Shown: in pieces, positions 23,655 through 32,211 of the stretch
Numbering within the stretch: the first letter of the stretch is position 1
How the letters are laid out: each line of letters begins with the position of its first letter
NCBI GenBank assembly: GCA_964639245.1
Contig: CAZXCU010000030.1
Coordinates: forward strand, 1 to 35,921
Direction: 5' to 3'
Length of the DNA: 35,921 nucleotides
Origin: SB15 sp964639245
GTDB lineage: Bacteria; Chloroflexota; Anaerolineae; Aggregatilineales; J027
Translations under genes and position numbers: made by a program
The notes under the pieces: model-generated
Told to the model about the DNA's origin: nothing
The model's input: only the letters and a program-made list of their open reading frames with translations
The model's database searches: none

Positions 23655-23885
23655 CTATTCAGGCTCAATATCCACTGCCCAGATGCCGATGGTGTACTGG
23701 TCAAAATCGGGATTAGCCGCGATGATGCGCTCATAACACCAATCGGGATCAGGACGGATGTCTGGAGCGATGGCTGTAACTGCCAGCTCTTTTTTCCAAA
23801 CCAGAGCTTCAGTAGGCTGGACCGCCTCAAGCGGCTGCTCATTGGCGATCACCAGATAGGTAATCAGGATGCGTTGGGTCGGCAT
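23655..23885 (-). CDS. Unrecognised small acidic protein, 76 aa
   Basis: The ATG at 23885, with AAAGGAATTACC upstream, is preferred over the TTG at 23900. The protein has strands with RILITYLVIANEQPLE, EALVWKKEL and YTIGIWAVDIEPE, and a helix with DWCYERIIAA. It looks like a compact alpha/beta domain without recognised motifs. It lies between the E1-like gene and the PP-loop gene and is likely part of the cassette. No function can be assigned. Confidence 0.6.
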   Translation of the reverse strand: MPTQRILITYLVIANEQPLEAVQPTEALVWKKELAVTAIAPDIRPDPDWCYERIIAANPDFDQYTIGIWAVDIEPE

Positions 23886-23930
23886 GGTAATTCCTTTCAA
23901 TGGCTCAAAAGTGATAACAAAACGGAAGAA

Positions 23931-24758
23931 TCAAGCGGTTAGCAGTGATACAACACTGCCTAAACTGTCGCGCAGTTCCGTCGGGCAGATGCGCTTTGAA
24001 GTGGTGGCTTGCTGGTGCAAATCCACCTGACTTAAGAAGGTGGTCAGCGGCTGACGGTTAATCAGCTTATAGAGGTAGCTGCTGCATACCATCGCCATCG
24101 CATCATTGATGAGCAGGTGCTGTTCTTCTGCCATGACCAACTCCGCACAAGAGAGGTCAGGCTGCACCGTCGGTGGTTCAGGTTCCAGCAGTTCAGGATA
24201 GAGCAAAGCGATGTTGGGCAGGTGCTGACAGGGATAGTAGTGGTCACGGCGGGTGTACTGCTGGTCGCTCTCCATCTGCGTGATGCTGCTCATCACCCTG
24301 TCAACTGAGGCGGTGGAGCCGCACACCACCTGCCCATAGGTACGGGCATTACCCACATCCAGATACGTGACCCCCTCAGCAGCGTTCACCAGCGTTTGGC
24401 GAGCAGAGTGATTATCCACACAGCCCACAAGGACTGTGCCGCGCTGGAGGTGTTTGGCAGCATCAAAGGTCTCATTCGACCAGAGAATCGGCAGTCCATA
24501 CAGCAGACTGAGGCGGCGGGCGGTGACTTCAGCTTTGGGCAGTCCAATGTCGAGTGGTAGAAAGTGCTGTCGTCCGACATTCTTTTCTTCCACCACATCG
24601 GGATCCACCAGATGCAGCAGGGGTACACTCTGTCCCATCTGTCCGCGCTGCCACAGGATGCGGGCGGCGATATGCGCGAGGGACGACCCCGTACCGCCCA
24701 CCCCGACAATGAGCAGATGGTCAATCTGCCAGGCTCCATCATAGGCATATAGTTTCAT
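23931..24758 (-). CDS. PRTRC ThiF/E1-like adenylating protein, 275 aa
   Basis: It is an E1-like Rossmann fold enzyme that adenylates the C-terminus of a ubiquitin-like partner. GVGGTG at 19-24 binds ATP; the segment around VDPDVVEEKNVGRQ has the E1 residues Asp52, Asn60, Arg63 and Gln64; VGCVDN (Asp115) closes the nucleotide site. Cysteines at 113 and 146 are possible thioester or metal ligands. Length fits the ThiF-like member of PRTRC cassettes. Its ATG overlaps the stop of the E2-like gene (24755-24758, ATGA), consistent with acting together. The catalytic cysteine is not certain. Confidence 0.88.
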   Translation of the reverse strand: MKLYAYDGAWQIDHLLIVGVGGTGSSLAHIAARILWQRGQMGQSVPLLHLVDPDVVEEKNVGRQHFLPLDIGLPKAEVTARRLSLLYGLPILWSNETFDAAKHLQRGTVLVGCVDNHSARQTLVNAAEGVTYLDVGNARTYGQVVCGSTASVDRVMSSITQMESDQQYTRRDHYYPCQHLPNIALLYPELLEPEPPTVQPDLSCAELVMAEEQHLLINDAMAMVCSSYLYKLINRQPLTTFLSQVDLHQQATTSKRICPTELRDSLGSVVSLLTA

Positions 24759-25489
24759 CGTCGCAGTCCTTCCAAGACATCTTCCAAGGTGCGGTTGGCA
24801 GGTAGCAAATCAGACTTGGGATAGACCCGTGTTTTGGCAGTTTCCATCGCCAGATATTTCTTGCGGATGTCATCGGGATGGCTTTTGCTGCGCCGGCCTG
24901 CATTGTGGGAACCGAAGCGTGTCCCCAGCAGAACCTTCCAATCTTCGGTGAGGTTGGTTCCTGTCAACTGCTGTGCCTGCAAGTGTTGGACACTGCCCCA
25001 GCACACCCGTCCATCATCATAAATGTTGGGCAGAGGGGCATGGAACAGTTTGGCGTTGAGGTTTGTCGGACGGGTTTTGACCGCAAACACGCGATAGTCG
25101 GGCAGTCCTTTATCAGTGGTGCGGCGGAACAGGAGCAGTTCAGGCAGCGGCACGATCAAAGGTGCATCTGTACCTTCCAGAAAGAGGGCCGTTTTCTGGC
25201 GGGGGCGGTATTCTACCACCAGCTTTTGCACCCCTTCCTGCGAGATGTAGATGGTGTTGGGGGAGAGGATGCCTGTTTCTAAACGGACGGTGGATGCCAA
25301 CTGCAAGGCAAGCTGGGCAGGATCAATCAAATACTCCATACAGCCCTGCGCTGTTTTACGCTGCATCAGCACCCCGAAGGGATAGAGTTTTAGGGTTAGG
25401 GTTGGCTCCGCCCGCATCAACTGGCTCAGGGCGGTCAGCCCATCGGAGGCATTGTGCAAAGCGGTGGGCATCGGCATCATTAAAGTCAT
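24755..25489 (-). CDS. PRTRC protein B, E2-like, 244 aa
   Basis: Its C-terminal half matches PRTRC protein B: YRPRQKTALFL, then IVPLPELLLFRR, YRVFAVKTRP and IYDDGRVCWGSV. In this E2-like family the cysteine of the CWGS region (Cys163 with this start) is the likely acceptor of the activated ubiquitin-like protein. Start chosen at the ATG at 25489 with AAAGGTAAAACACC upstream, which makes it overlap the previous open reading frame by ~134 bp; a later Met (residue 25) is the alternative. It overlaps the E1-like gene by 4 bp. Confidence 0.85.
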   Translation of the reverse strand: MTLMMPMPTALHNASDGLTALSQLMRAEPTLTLKLYPFGVLMQRKTAQGCMEYLIDPAQLALQLASTVRLETGILSPNTIYISQEGVQKLVVEYRPRQKTALFLEGTDAPLIVPLPELLLFRRTTDKGLPDYRVFAVKTRPTNLNAKLFHAPLPNIYDDGRVCWGSVQHLQAQQLTGTNLTEDWKVLLGTRFGSHNAGRRSKSHPDDIRKKYLAMETAKTRVYPKSDLLPANRTLEDVLEGLRR

Positions 25490-26312
25490 GGTGTTTTACC
25501 TTTCGTATGGCTTGGGTGGTTGTCTGGATATGGGTGCAAAAAGCCGCTTGCAGGTCTGGATCACTCAGCAGTGTGTCCAAGCCTTGATAGGCAAATTGAA
25601 GGATTTCAGCGGCTTCGCTGTGCATCAGGGTATTGAACTCGACTTCAGCGGGTTCCCAAGGCAGCGGTTCAAGTCCCATCTCGTACAGGTCTTCATCGGT
25701 GTAATCAGCGGCAGTATTGCCCGTCTGGGCGAACAGCCAATCCAGCAGCCAAGCCAGATTGGTGTAGTCCCTCTGATCTGTTTCACGCAGACTGAGTGCC
25801 AGCACCTGCGCGACCCGTGCCACTTGGTGGAAGTTATCGGGGATGGAGTAGTCACCAACGGTGACTCCAAATAGGTCGTAGACCTGCACCAGCGGCGCAT
25901 TGGCAGGATGAGCGAAAAATTCAGGCGAGGTAAGGTCTACCCCCACTCCGAAGAAGGGCAGACCGAAGTGCAGTTGTTCAAGATCATGCAGTTCACCGCC
26001 CACCAGATGCTGGTTGATGCCTTCACACATCAAGTCGGAGAGCTGCGGTTCAGGGGTTCCGCTGCGGAGTGCCAGCGTGGTGCTGGCATACACCGCCGGA
26101 AAACAGCGGCGAGAGATGTCCCAGCCCAAAGCGATATTCATCCACGGATCGCTGGTGTCCATGTAGGGATACTCAAAGGCATCCAGAAAGGTGTCATCCT
26201 GTGTGATGAGGGGGTCAAGCCATGCCAGACTGCTGCACAACGCCAGCAGGGGGTCTGCCAGTGTCGCCGCACTCAGCAGGGCGATGGCGGCTTGCAGGTC
26301 GCTGAGGTTCAT
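25356..26312 (-). CDS. Unrecognised 318-aa protein of the PRTRC block (position of F)
   Basis: This is an acidic, mainly helical protein with no obvious catalytic motif; landmarks are LHFGLPFFGVGVDL near residue 115, NLAWLLDWLFAQTG near 205 and WEPAEVEFNTLM near 240. It occupies the place where PRTRC cassettes often carry protein F, but I cannot confirm homology. The ATG at 26312 overlaps the previous stop as ATGA. The last ~44 residues overlap the start of the E2-like gene in another frame and look like low-quality sequence, so the natural end may be earlier or the tail may result from a frameshift. Confidence 0.6.
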   Translation of the reverse strand: MNLSDLQAAIALLSAATLADPLLALCSSLAWLDPLITQDDTFLDAFEYPYMDTSDPWMNIALGWDISRRCFPAVYASTTLALRSGTPEPQLSDLMCEGINQHLVGGELHDLEQLHFGLPFFGVGVDLTSPEFFAHPANAPLVQVYDLFGVTVGDYSIPDNFHQVARVAQVLALSLRETDQRDYTNLAWLLDWLFAQTGNTAADYTDEDLYEMGLEPLPWEPAEVEFNTLMHSEAAEILQFAYQGLDTLLSDPDLQAAFCTHIQTTTQAIRKVKHHDFNDADAHRFAQCLRWADRPEPVDAGGANPNPKTLSLRGADAA

Positions 26313-26584
26313 GGTGCAGGCTCCACCACTGGCACATCGCGCAGGGGAATAGGCGGCAAATGCGCCAGCAGCCGCGCCATATTCGCACTGCGGCGGGTGT
26401 AAGCCACCAACTCAACGGTAGCAGCAATGACCTGCTCTTTGGTTTCAGGTGTCAGCGTTAGCTCGCTAGGCAGCCATTCGCCTGTTTGGGGACGTAAAGT
26501 GTGCAGCAGGGACACGGCTTCCAACTTCAGCGGCTCAAGGGTTTCCAGCGTGGTGATAAGCTGGTGTAAAGAGGTATTGTTCAT
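26309..26584 (-). CDS. Unrecognised 91-aa helical protein of the PRTRC block
   Basis: The start is the ATG at 26584 because a GGAG ribosome-binding site lies immediately upstream, directly after an intergenic terminator hairpin; the longer frame to 26671 would run through that hairpin. The sequence is two or three amphipathic helices (SLHQLITTLETLEPLKLEAV, TKEQVIAATVELVAYTRRSA) ending in a proline-rich tail. No motif is recognised. The stop overlaps the next start (ATGA), indicating translational coupling to the 318-aa gene. Confidence 0.6.
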   Translation of the reverse strand: MNNTSLHQLITTLETLEPLKLEAVSLLHTLRPQTGEWLPSELTLTPETKEQVIAATVELVAYTRRSANMARLLAHLPPIPLRDVPVVEPAP

Positions 26585-26596
26585 CGGCGGTTCTCC

Positions 26597-26631
26597 AAAA
26601 AAAGCCTGCTGTCCACACCTGAACAGCAGGC
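26597..26631 (-). terminator. Rho-independent terminator after the ubiquitin-like gene
   Basis: On the minus strand, a 9-bp stem GCCTGCTGT/ACAGCAGGC (plus-strand 26604-26612 and 26623-26631) is followed by seven U residues (26597-26603). A classic intrinsic terminator, lying 10 nt past the stop of the ubiquitin-like gene and 12 nt before the next start codon. Confidence 0.85.
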
Positions 26632-26640
26632 GCGGACGAT

Positions 26641-26862
26641 TTAGCCTTTGCGACCCGGCTTGGGAATCCACTCGATGATGGTCATGCTGCTGGCCTCATC
26701 GGTGCGTTCGCGCACCGTCGCATTTTCGACCTGCGGATAGAGCGGCGTGAGCATTTTCTGAATCTCGGCGGTGCTTTTGCCCACCATCGAAGCATCTTCG
26801 GTGAGGCGCACCCCGCCGATGACAAACACACGGTTTTGAGATGTTGCAGGATTGTCGGACAT
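26641..26862 (-). CDS. PRTRC protein C, ubiquitin-like, 73 aa
   Basis: It matches the short PRTRC protein C family: RVFVIGGVRLTED at the start, STAEIQKMLTPLYPQVENA in the middle and a WIPKPGRKG end. The fold is ubiquitin-like, and the tail ends in Lys-Gly, allowing C-terminal adenylation by the E1-like protein and transfer to the E2-like protein. Length agrees with the family. Its gene is followed by a strong terminator. What it is attached to is unknown. Confidence 0.87.
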   Translation of the reverse strand: MSDNPATSQNRVFVIGGVRLTEDASMVGKSTAEIQKMLTPLYPQVENATVRERTDEASSMTIIEWIPKPGRKG

Positions 26863-26884
26863 GGTTATTGCTCCTATCTTCGGA

Positions 26885-27400
26885 CTAAAACAAGGACATT
26901 TGGGCAGTATTGTCGGGCATGGCAGACATCAATCGTGCTGCACTGGTGGTGTGGGCTGAAGGTTCAGCGGCAGAGGCTTCAGGGGTGGCACTGAGGTTCA
27001 CCTCAGCGGGTGCAGTTTTATCATTGTCATCCACCTCAGAGGACTCTTCACCCTCCTCGCCTTCATCTACATCAGTGGTGTCCACTTCATCGTCGTCCAC
27101 ATCGGATTCGTTCTCAGCAGTGGAAGCGTCGGTGGTGACAGCCGTTTCACCCTGAGCAGGGGCAGGGGTGGTATTGAACTTGGGGGGTGGGGCGGCTTCC
27201 AGCTTCGCCAGTGCGATCAGGGCAGCCTGCACCGCTTCGGCGATATTGCCGCGCAGGGTCAAGCCTGTGTAGTTGAATTGGGTGAGATGCCCTAAATCGC
27301 CGCGTTGAATGGTGAGCGAGGCTTCACCGCGCCGCGCTTCGGCATCGGGGATGCGGATCAGCAGGACGGTTTCTTGGGGCTTGCTTTTCGACTTTGCCAT
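26885..27400 (-). CDS. Acidic PRTRC-block protein (E-like position), 171 aa, ending QMSLF
   Basis: The start is the ATG at 27400 with AAAGGAAATTTCGT upstream; a longer frame to 27589 overlaps the primase gene. Residues ~5-80 form a small domain (TVLLIRIPDAEARRGEASL, LTQFNYTGLTLRG, AVQAALIALAKLE). The C-terminal half is an acidic Glu/Asp/Ser/Thr-rich disordered tail. The final AQMSLF resembles a beta-clamp-binding motif. It occupies the place of PRTRC protein E next to C, but homology is not demonstrated. Confidence 0.6.
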   Translation of the reverse strand: MAKSKSKPQETVLLIRIPDAEARRGEASLTIQRGDLGHLTQFNYTGLTLRGNIAEAVQAALIALAKLEAAPPPKFNTTPAPAQGETAVTTDASTAENESDVDDDEVDTTDVDEGEEGEESSEVDDNDKTAPAEVNLSATPEASAAEPSAHTTSAARLMSAMPDNTAQMSLF

Positions 27401-27420
27401 ACGAAATTTCCTTTCATTGG

Positions 27421-28386
27421 TTATGTTTTGCAATACAGTCCGCCGTAACTGGCGGGGTCTACACCGATGAGGGTGCATAACTCCTTCAACAAAATCTGTC
27501 CGTGCCGCCCGAAGCAGCGGGCGACACCATGCTGAGGTGAAAAACCGAAGTGACGACCCGGCTGATCGCGGCTGTGTCCACAGGGACATAAGGCTCCAAT
27601 CCAGCCATTGTTCTGGACGAAACCTGCGTAATCCCGTAGGAGGATATGCACGACTGCCTCGACCAGATCAGGGTTGAGTTCATCGGAGAGAAGTGCGGGC
27701 TTGTCCCCACGCAAAGTTGGCGGAGGCGCACGCCAGCGCAAGGGCAGCTCAGTCGGCTGGCGTGGTGGTGGGGCTTCCGCTTGAAAGGGGATGAAGTCGG
27801 CGAGGGTATAACGCCGCTTTTCAGCCAACCACAGCAGTTGGCAGGGACGGTTGACATCAGGTTTGGTATTGCGGCTGCCGGGCAACCGCAGAGCATTAGC
27901 GGCTGTGGTCACATCGCCACCCAACCGCTCTGCCAGTCCTGCCAGCACCAGATTAGCCGTGCGGAAGTCCGTCGTAGGGGTGATAAGCCAGTAAAGATGC
28001 AGTCCACGTCCACTGCCCACCATCGCAGACGGGGCAGGCATTCCAGCGATTCCCGCTGCCTGAATCCGCTCAAAGCTGGTGGATAAATCGCCATCCAGAT
28101 CGGCAAACAAGGCAGGCAGCACCAGCAGATCAGCCTGCCCGCCGCGCTTCCAGCGATCTAAAGGATGTTTACGGAGTGCTACCGAGAAGTAGGCTCCCCA
28201 GCCCTGAGCATTGGCAGCCAGCAGGTCCGCCAATGCCTGATGCACTGCTGTCTTATCTGTGATTGGGATATGACGTGAGGGCGTGGGGAGACGTTTGCTG
28301 GGATGGATAGCGGTCAGCGTCAGATACCCTGCCTGCTGACCACGGTAGACTGCCCGCAGCAGTTGGAGGGTCATGTCGGGGATCAT
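27421..28386 (-). CDS. Archaeo-eukaryotic-type primase with C-terminal zinc motif, 321 aa
   Basis: The N-terminal part has the archaeo-eukaryotic primase core: FADLDGD (residues 94-100) with two aspartates of the metal site, GSGRGLHLYWLI with the conserved histidine (residue 130), and LRLPGSRNTK, a pattern typical of RepB-like plasmid primases. The C-terminal ~65 residues carry a probable zinc knuckle (LCPCGHSRDQPGRHFGF then ARCFGRHG). It presumably makes primers for replication of the element. It lies 20 bp upstream of the acidic protein gene and just after the methyltransferase-helicase gene. Confidence 0.85.
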   Translation of the reverse strand: MIPDMTLQLLRAVYRGQQAGYLTLTAIHPSKRLPTPSRHIPITDKTAVHQALADLLAANAQGWGAYFSVALRKHPLDRWKRGGQADLLVLPALFADLDGDLSTSFERIQAAGIAGMPAPSAMVGSGRGLHLYWLITPTTDFRTANLVLAGLAERLGGDVTTAANALRLPGSRNTKPDVNRPCQLLWLAEKRRYTLADFIPFQAEAPPPRQPTELPLRWRAPPPTLRGDKPALLSDELNPDLVEAVVHILLRDYAGFVQNNGWIGALCPCGHSRDQPGRHFGFSPQHGVARCFGRHGQILLKELCTLIGVDPASYGGLYCKT

Positions 28387-28394
28387 ACGCCCTC

Positions 28395-31300
28395 CTACAC
28401 ATCAAACAGAGCCAATTGACGTACCTCACCGGCTGGGGCAGATTCACGCTTGGGCAGAGGTGGTTTGGTAGAGTGCATGGGAGCTTCGAGATCATCCGGC
28501 GCAGCGGATAGACTCACACGGCGGCGGCGCTGCACTTTGGGTTTGGGTGGCAACCCGGCGGGTGCGGGCGGCTGGTCTGCCATGAGCGGCGGTGTGTCGG
28601 GTGTCCCCTCTAACTCGATGGCGCACTGCTCCACAGCATCGTATATGGCGTAGTCGGGCAGGCTGACTTGGGCGGTCTGCTGGACGATCTGCCGTTCCAT
28701 CCCTTGATACTGGATGAAGTGCGCCTGTGGGTCAGGATAGCCAATGATGCGATAGCGTTGTCGTGTTTGGGCCGCTAACTGCTGCGCCATCTGTTCCGCT
28801 TCGGCGCAAGAGGAGAACACATTGACCGGGATAGTTCCATTGACATGACGCGAGATGATCTGCCAAGTCCGGGTCTCTGCCAACCAGCGTTCGATGACAA
28901 ATGCCTGAGATTCGGGATGAGCTTCCTCCGCCGCTTCGACAGCCCACAAACTTTCGCGCCTTTCCTCGGCACTGGAAGCGGCTTTGAACAGGTCACGCAG
29001 ATCGGTCACGCCCGCATCTTCATCCAGCGATTTGGCCAGTTCCGCGATGAGATCGTTCGCCTCATCCCCACCATCGGTGAGTTCGCTCAAACCGATGTCG
29101 TTATCGCCATACAGCAGTTTGGCTGCCCGCTGTTTGCGTCCAATGAGGGCCACTGCCCGTGCTTCCATTGAATCGGTGTAGTAAGGGTAGAAGGTCTTGC
29201 ATGGTTCACTCTGGATGATGCGCCATGCCCGCCGTGAGGCTTGAATGGTGACATACAGCGAATAGTTGATCTCGTAAAAGATCAAGGTCGGGAACGCTAC
29301 TAGGTCGAGTCCCGTCTGGACGAGTTTGGGGTTGGCGAGGAAGATATTGCAGCCCGCTTTCAATTGTGCCTCTAACACCGCTTCGCGTTTCTTGGGGTCA
29401 ACCTTGCCATACAAGATGAAGGGTCTGGCGTGGGGAACGTGCTGTGTGAGCAGATCAGCTAGGCGCGGTTGAATATCACGGGTAGCACTCTGTTCGACGA
29501 AAATGCCTACTTTGCGCCCTTGTGCCAGTTCAGACCGAACGGTGTCAATGAGCCACTGCTCTTTGGCGTACAAGCGGTCTTCACCTAAGTTCGGCATCGT
29601 CCAGACACTTTTTTCGAGCGGCATGAACGTCCCATCCTCCCCGCGCAGCTTGCGACGGTGAATGATGTTTTCAGCGCGGAAGGGGGCATTGGGGTAGCTC
29701 AAGAGGGTTCGCAGATAGCGACCTAAAAAGGAAGCATCGCCTTCCAAACGGCATTGAAAGAGATACTCACCCAACGCCTGTTTGGTGTCGTCATAGATTT
29801 CCCGCAAATCTGCATCCATGTCGATGGGAACGGGGATTTCTTCGTAAGGTGGCATGTCACTGATGTCAGTCAAGCCGACAAACAAGGCATGATCGAGGAT
29901 TTCGCGCACCAACATGGGCGATGTGCCGGGAGCCTCACGCGGCTGATGCTCAAAGCGGGCTTTGCCCGTATAGCGTCCTGACTGGTCATACTGGGGTTTG
30001 TATTCGACGATGCGCTCCAATGACCCCATCTGATCCACCCAGCGGGCCAACTGTTTGCCTTTGTCGGTATTGCACTCACCCCAGTTATAGCGACGAGTGA
30101 CTCGCGGATTGAGTTGATATTCCAGTCCAAAAATGGATGACGCGACCCCACCATACAAGGTCCCGGTCAAGCCAATGACTTTCTCCGCCGTATTGCACAG
30201 GACGGTGAAGGCATCACCTTGATCGCTGGACAAACTCTTGAGTTCATGCACCTCATCGGCGATATAGAGATAGACCCGTCCCGGATGGACACGAGCGATG
30301 TAGTCCGCCAATGCCATGCGGGGATTCTTGCGCGGGAATTTCTCACCGTTTTTAGGTGCACTGAAGGTGCGCTTGTCCTGCCAGAGTGCGCCGTCGCAGG
30401 TATAACAGGTGCGGGGTGCATCATTCAGCCATGCTCGTGTTGCTACCTTTTCGCCCTTCTGGTCTTTGGTGACGACTGCGCCGCAGGCTGGGCAGAGGGG
30501 GATTTCTTGCGTGAAGAGGCGCGGTTTGCCTTTAAGCTCATCAGGCGGCTCAGTTCCCAGTTTCCACAGGGCGGTATGGCGTTTATGCCAGTAGACTGCC
30601 GCTTCCCAGCCTTCCCCCAGCTTGGCACGCTCCCGGGCGATGATGCCCACCTTGAGGGTATGCGGCAGCAGGCGGCGGCACTTGTCCATGAAGGCACGAG
30701 TCTCATCCACGTTTTCGAGGATTTCCACATAGCTGCTGGACGTGACTTTGCCGATCTCACGCTTCCACTTTTCGACCAAGTGCGGCGGACACATGCAGAT
30801 GACCACCTGATCTGAACGCATCTGAGGCTGCATGGCAGCGGCGAGCGCGGCTCCCATCACACTTTTTCCGACTCCCGGCTCACCGACCAGATAGATGCCT
30901 TTGCGCTGGTGCAGGGCGGTGTAAGCAGCGGCGATAACGTGTTTCTGTGTGGCGAACAGCCCTTTGCCGATTCGGACGCGGTTCAGCACGGGCGCGAGAG
31001 GGGTGTAGTTGAAATCGTAGAGCGGTTTGAAGTGCCTATCGAGATAGTCCAGCAGAGCGGCTTTGTGATCGGCGATGAAGTTCACTAGGGCGGCATCGCC
31101 TGTCATGGGCAGCATCTCACCCTGTTCTGTTAGCAGGGTGATGGTTACGACAGGGCGGGTGCGGTAGACTTCACGTTCGGTAGTAGTGGGATCATCTTCA
31201 TTGATTTCTTCGGGTGCTTCACGCAGTTCTTCGACGGTGCGAATGGTGCTGCGGACAGCGGCTCTCCCATGTGTGGGTGTGTCTAAAATCAGCCCATTGA

Positions 31301-32144
31301 ACATTCCCGCTGCCAGCACCAGACCGATTTGCATCCCTCTGGGCTGCACGATGGGGCGGATTTCATCTATAGGCGGGGGTGATTCAAGCAGGCTCTGAAA
31401 CTGTGCCATTCCGTGGGCACTGCCTGTTTGCAGCGCAGCTAGGGTGATCTCAGGAGTAAGGATTTTGGGGGCGAACAGGAAGCGGTTCAGCGGCTGCGGT
31501 GACGAGAAGGTATAGGGGGGTTCAGGCTGTATTGTGAGGGGATGCGGCTGCCGCACTTGGCTGAGAATGTCTTGGGCAAATGCCGCTAATTCCTGTTCGG
31601 CTTTGCCGATGCGTCCGATGACCACCACTTGGCGATACTCCCCCAAATGCAGTTCTGGCACTTCCCAGATGTCCACCTGTGAACAGTTCTTTGCCAGCAC
31701 CGCAGCCGCTTCAGCGGTCACATGCTGGGCATAGACCACCCAAGCGACGTAGCCATTGGTTTGGACCCATTTGAGGCTGTGTTTGAGGAAGCTTAATTCT
31801 CTGCGCTTCTCGTCGCTCCCCATATCCCAGGTGTAAGGTGGGTTCACCCATGCCATCAGGAAACCGTTGGTCGAAGCCCGCAGTTGGAAGAGGTCGCCCT
31901 GCACCGCCTGCGCTGCTCCAAACTTTTCCAGACAGGCAGCCGCACGCTCGATGTCCAGTTCGTTGGCATAAGGGGTTAGCCCCCACGCTTGGGCGAGGTG
32001 TTGGAGGGCATCCCCTTCACCGGCACAGGGATCGAGGAGTCTGCCGTCGTTGGCGGTGGGGGCGAACAGGGAGGCGACATGCGGTAGATACGCCGGATTG
32101 AAAGCGTAAAAACCGCCCTTTTCGAGTGACGTTAATCGTGGCAT
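28395..32144 (-). CDS. DNA methyltransferase - SF2 helicase fusion, 1249 aa, ending QLALF
   Basis: The ATG at 32144 is chosen for its GGAGAGACTGTA site. Residues ~1-200 are an adenine-N6-type methyltransferase domain: SAM motif DPCAGEGDAL and catalytic NPPY near residue 100. Residues ~410-1000 form an SF2/SNF2-type helicase: Walker A GEPGVGKS (~420), a C4 zinc insert (CPAC and CYTC, ~553-580), Walker B DEVH (~629), GLTGTLYGG, and the C-terminal lobe with QASRRAWRIIQ (~966). The tail ends RQLALFDV, a beta-clamp-like motif. Methylase-helicase fusions such as phage P1 DarB protect incoming DNA from restriction; replication is the alternative role. It lies 8 bp before the primase gene. Confidence 0.88.
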   Translation of the reverse strand: MPRLTSLEKGGFYAFNPAYLPHVASLFAPTANDGRLLDPCAGEGDALQHLAQAWGLTPYANELDIERAAACLEKFGAAQAVQGDLFQLRASTNGFLMAWVNPPYTWDMGSDEKRRELSFLKHSLKWVQTNGYVAWVVYAQHVTAEAAAVLAKNCSQVDIWEVPELHLGEYRQVVVIGRIGKAEQELAAFAQDILSQVRQPHPLTIQPEPPYTFSSPQPLNRFLFAPKILTPEITLAALQTGSAHGMAQFQSLLESPPPIDEIRPIVQPRGMQIGLVLAAGMFNGLILDTPTHGRAAVRSTIRTVEELREAPEEINEDDPTTTEREVYRTRPVVTITLLTEQGEMLPMTGDAALVNFIADHKAALLDYLDRHFKPLYDFNYTPLAPVLNRVRIGKGLFATQKHVIAAAYTALHQRKGIYLVGEPGVGKSVMGAALAAAMQPQMRSDQVVICMCPPHLVEKWKREIGKVTSSSYVEILENVDETRAFMDKCRRLLPHTLKVGIIARERAKLGEGWEAAVYWHKRHTALWKLGTEPPDELKGKPRLFTQEIPLCPACGAVVTKDQKGEKVATRAWLNDAPRTCYTCDGALWQDKRTFSAPKNGEKFPRKNPRMALADYIARVHPGRVYLYIADEVHELKSLSSDQGDAFTVLCNTAEKVIGLTGTLYGGVASSIFGLEYQLNPRVTRRYNWGECNTDKGKQLARWVDQMGSLERIVEYKPQYDQSGRYTGKARFEHQPREAPGTSPMLVREILDHALFVGLTDISDMPPYEEIPVPIDMDADLREIYDDTKQALGEYLFQCRLEGDASFLGRYLRTLLSYPNAPFRAENIIHRRKLRGEDGTFMPLEKSVWTMPNLGEDRLYAKEQWLIDTVRSELAQGRKVGIFVEQSATRDIQPRLADLLTQHVPHARPFILYGKVDPKKREAVLEAQLKAGCNIFLANPKLVQTGLDLVAFPTLIFYEINYSLYVTIQASRRAWRIIQSEPCKTFYPYYTDSMEARAVALIGRKQRAAKLLYGDNDIGLSELTDGGDEANDLIAELAKSLDEDAGVTDLRDLFKAASSAEERRESLWAVEAAEEAHPESQAFVIERWLAETRTWQIISRHVNGTIPVNVFSSCAEAEQMAQQLAAQTRQRYRIIGYPDPQAHFIQYQGMERQIVQQTAQVSLPDYAIYDAVEQCAIELEGTPDTPPLMADQPPAPAGLPPKPKVQRRRRVSLSAAPDDLEAPMHSTKPPLPKRESAPAGEVRQLALFDV

Positions 32145-32163
32145 TACAGTCTCTCCATAAAAC

Positions 32164-32190
32164 AAAAAGCCCCGTTTTTCACAGGGCTTT
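32164..32190 (-). terminator. Intergenic terminator-like hairpin upstream of the fusion gene
   Basis: A 7-bp stem AAAGCCC/GGGCTTT (plus-strand 32166-32172 and 32184-32190). On the minus strand the second arm runs into a U-tract (TTTTTG). It lies ~20 nt upstream of the start at 32144 and 22 nt past the preceding stop. Confidence 0.75.
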
Positions 32191-32211
32191 GTAGATGTGT
32201 ACCAAATAGAT

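Noticed and set aside
30219..30815. 198-aa open frame on the plus strand
   Set aside because: It lies antisense to the conserved helicase domain of the methylase-helicase gene, lacks a ribosome-binding site and shows no domain pattern.
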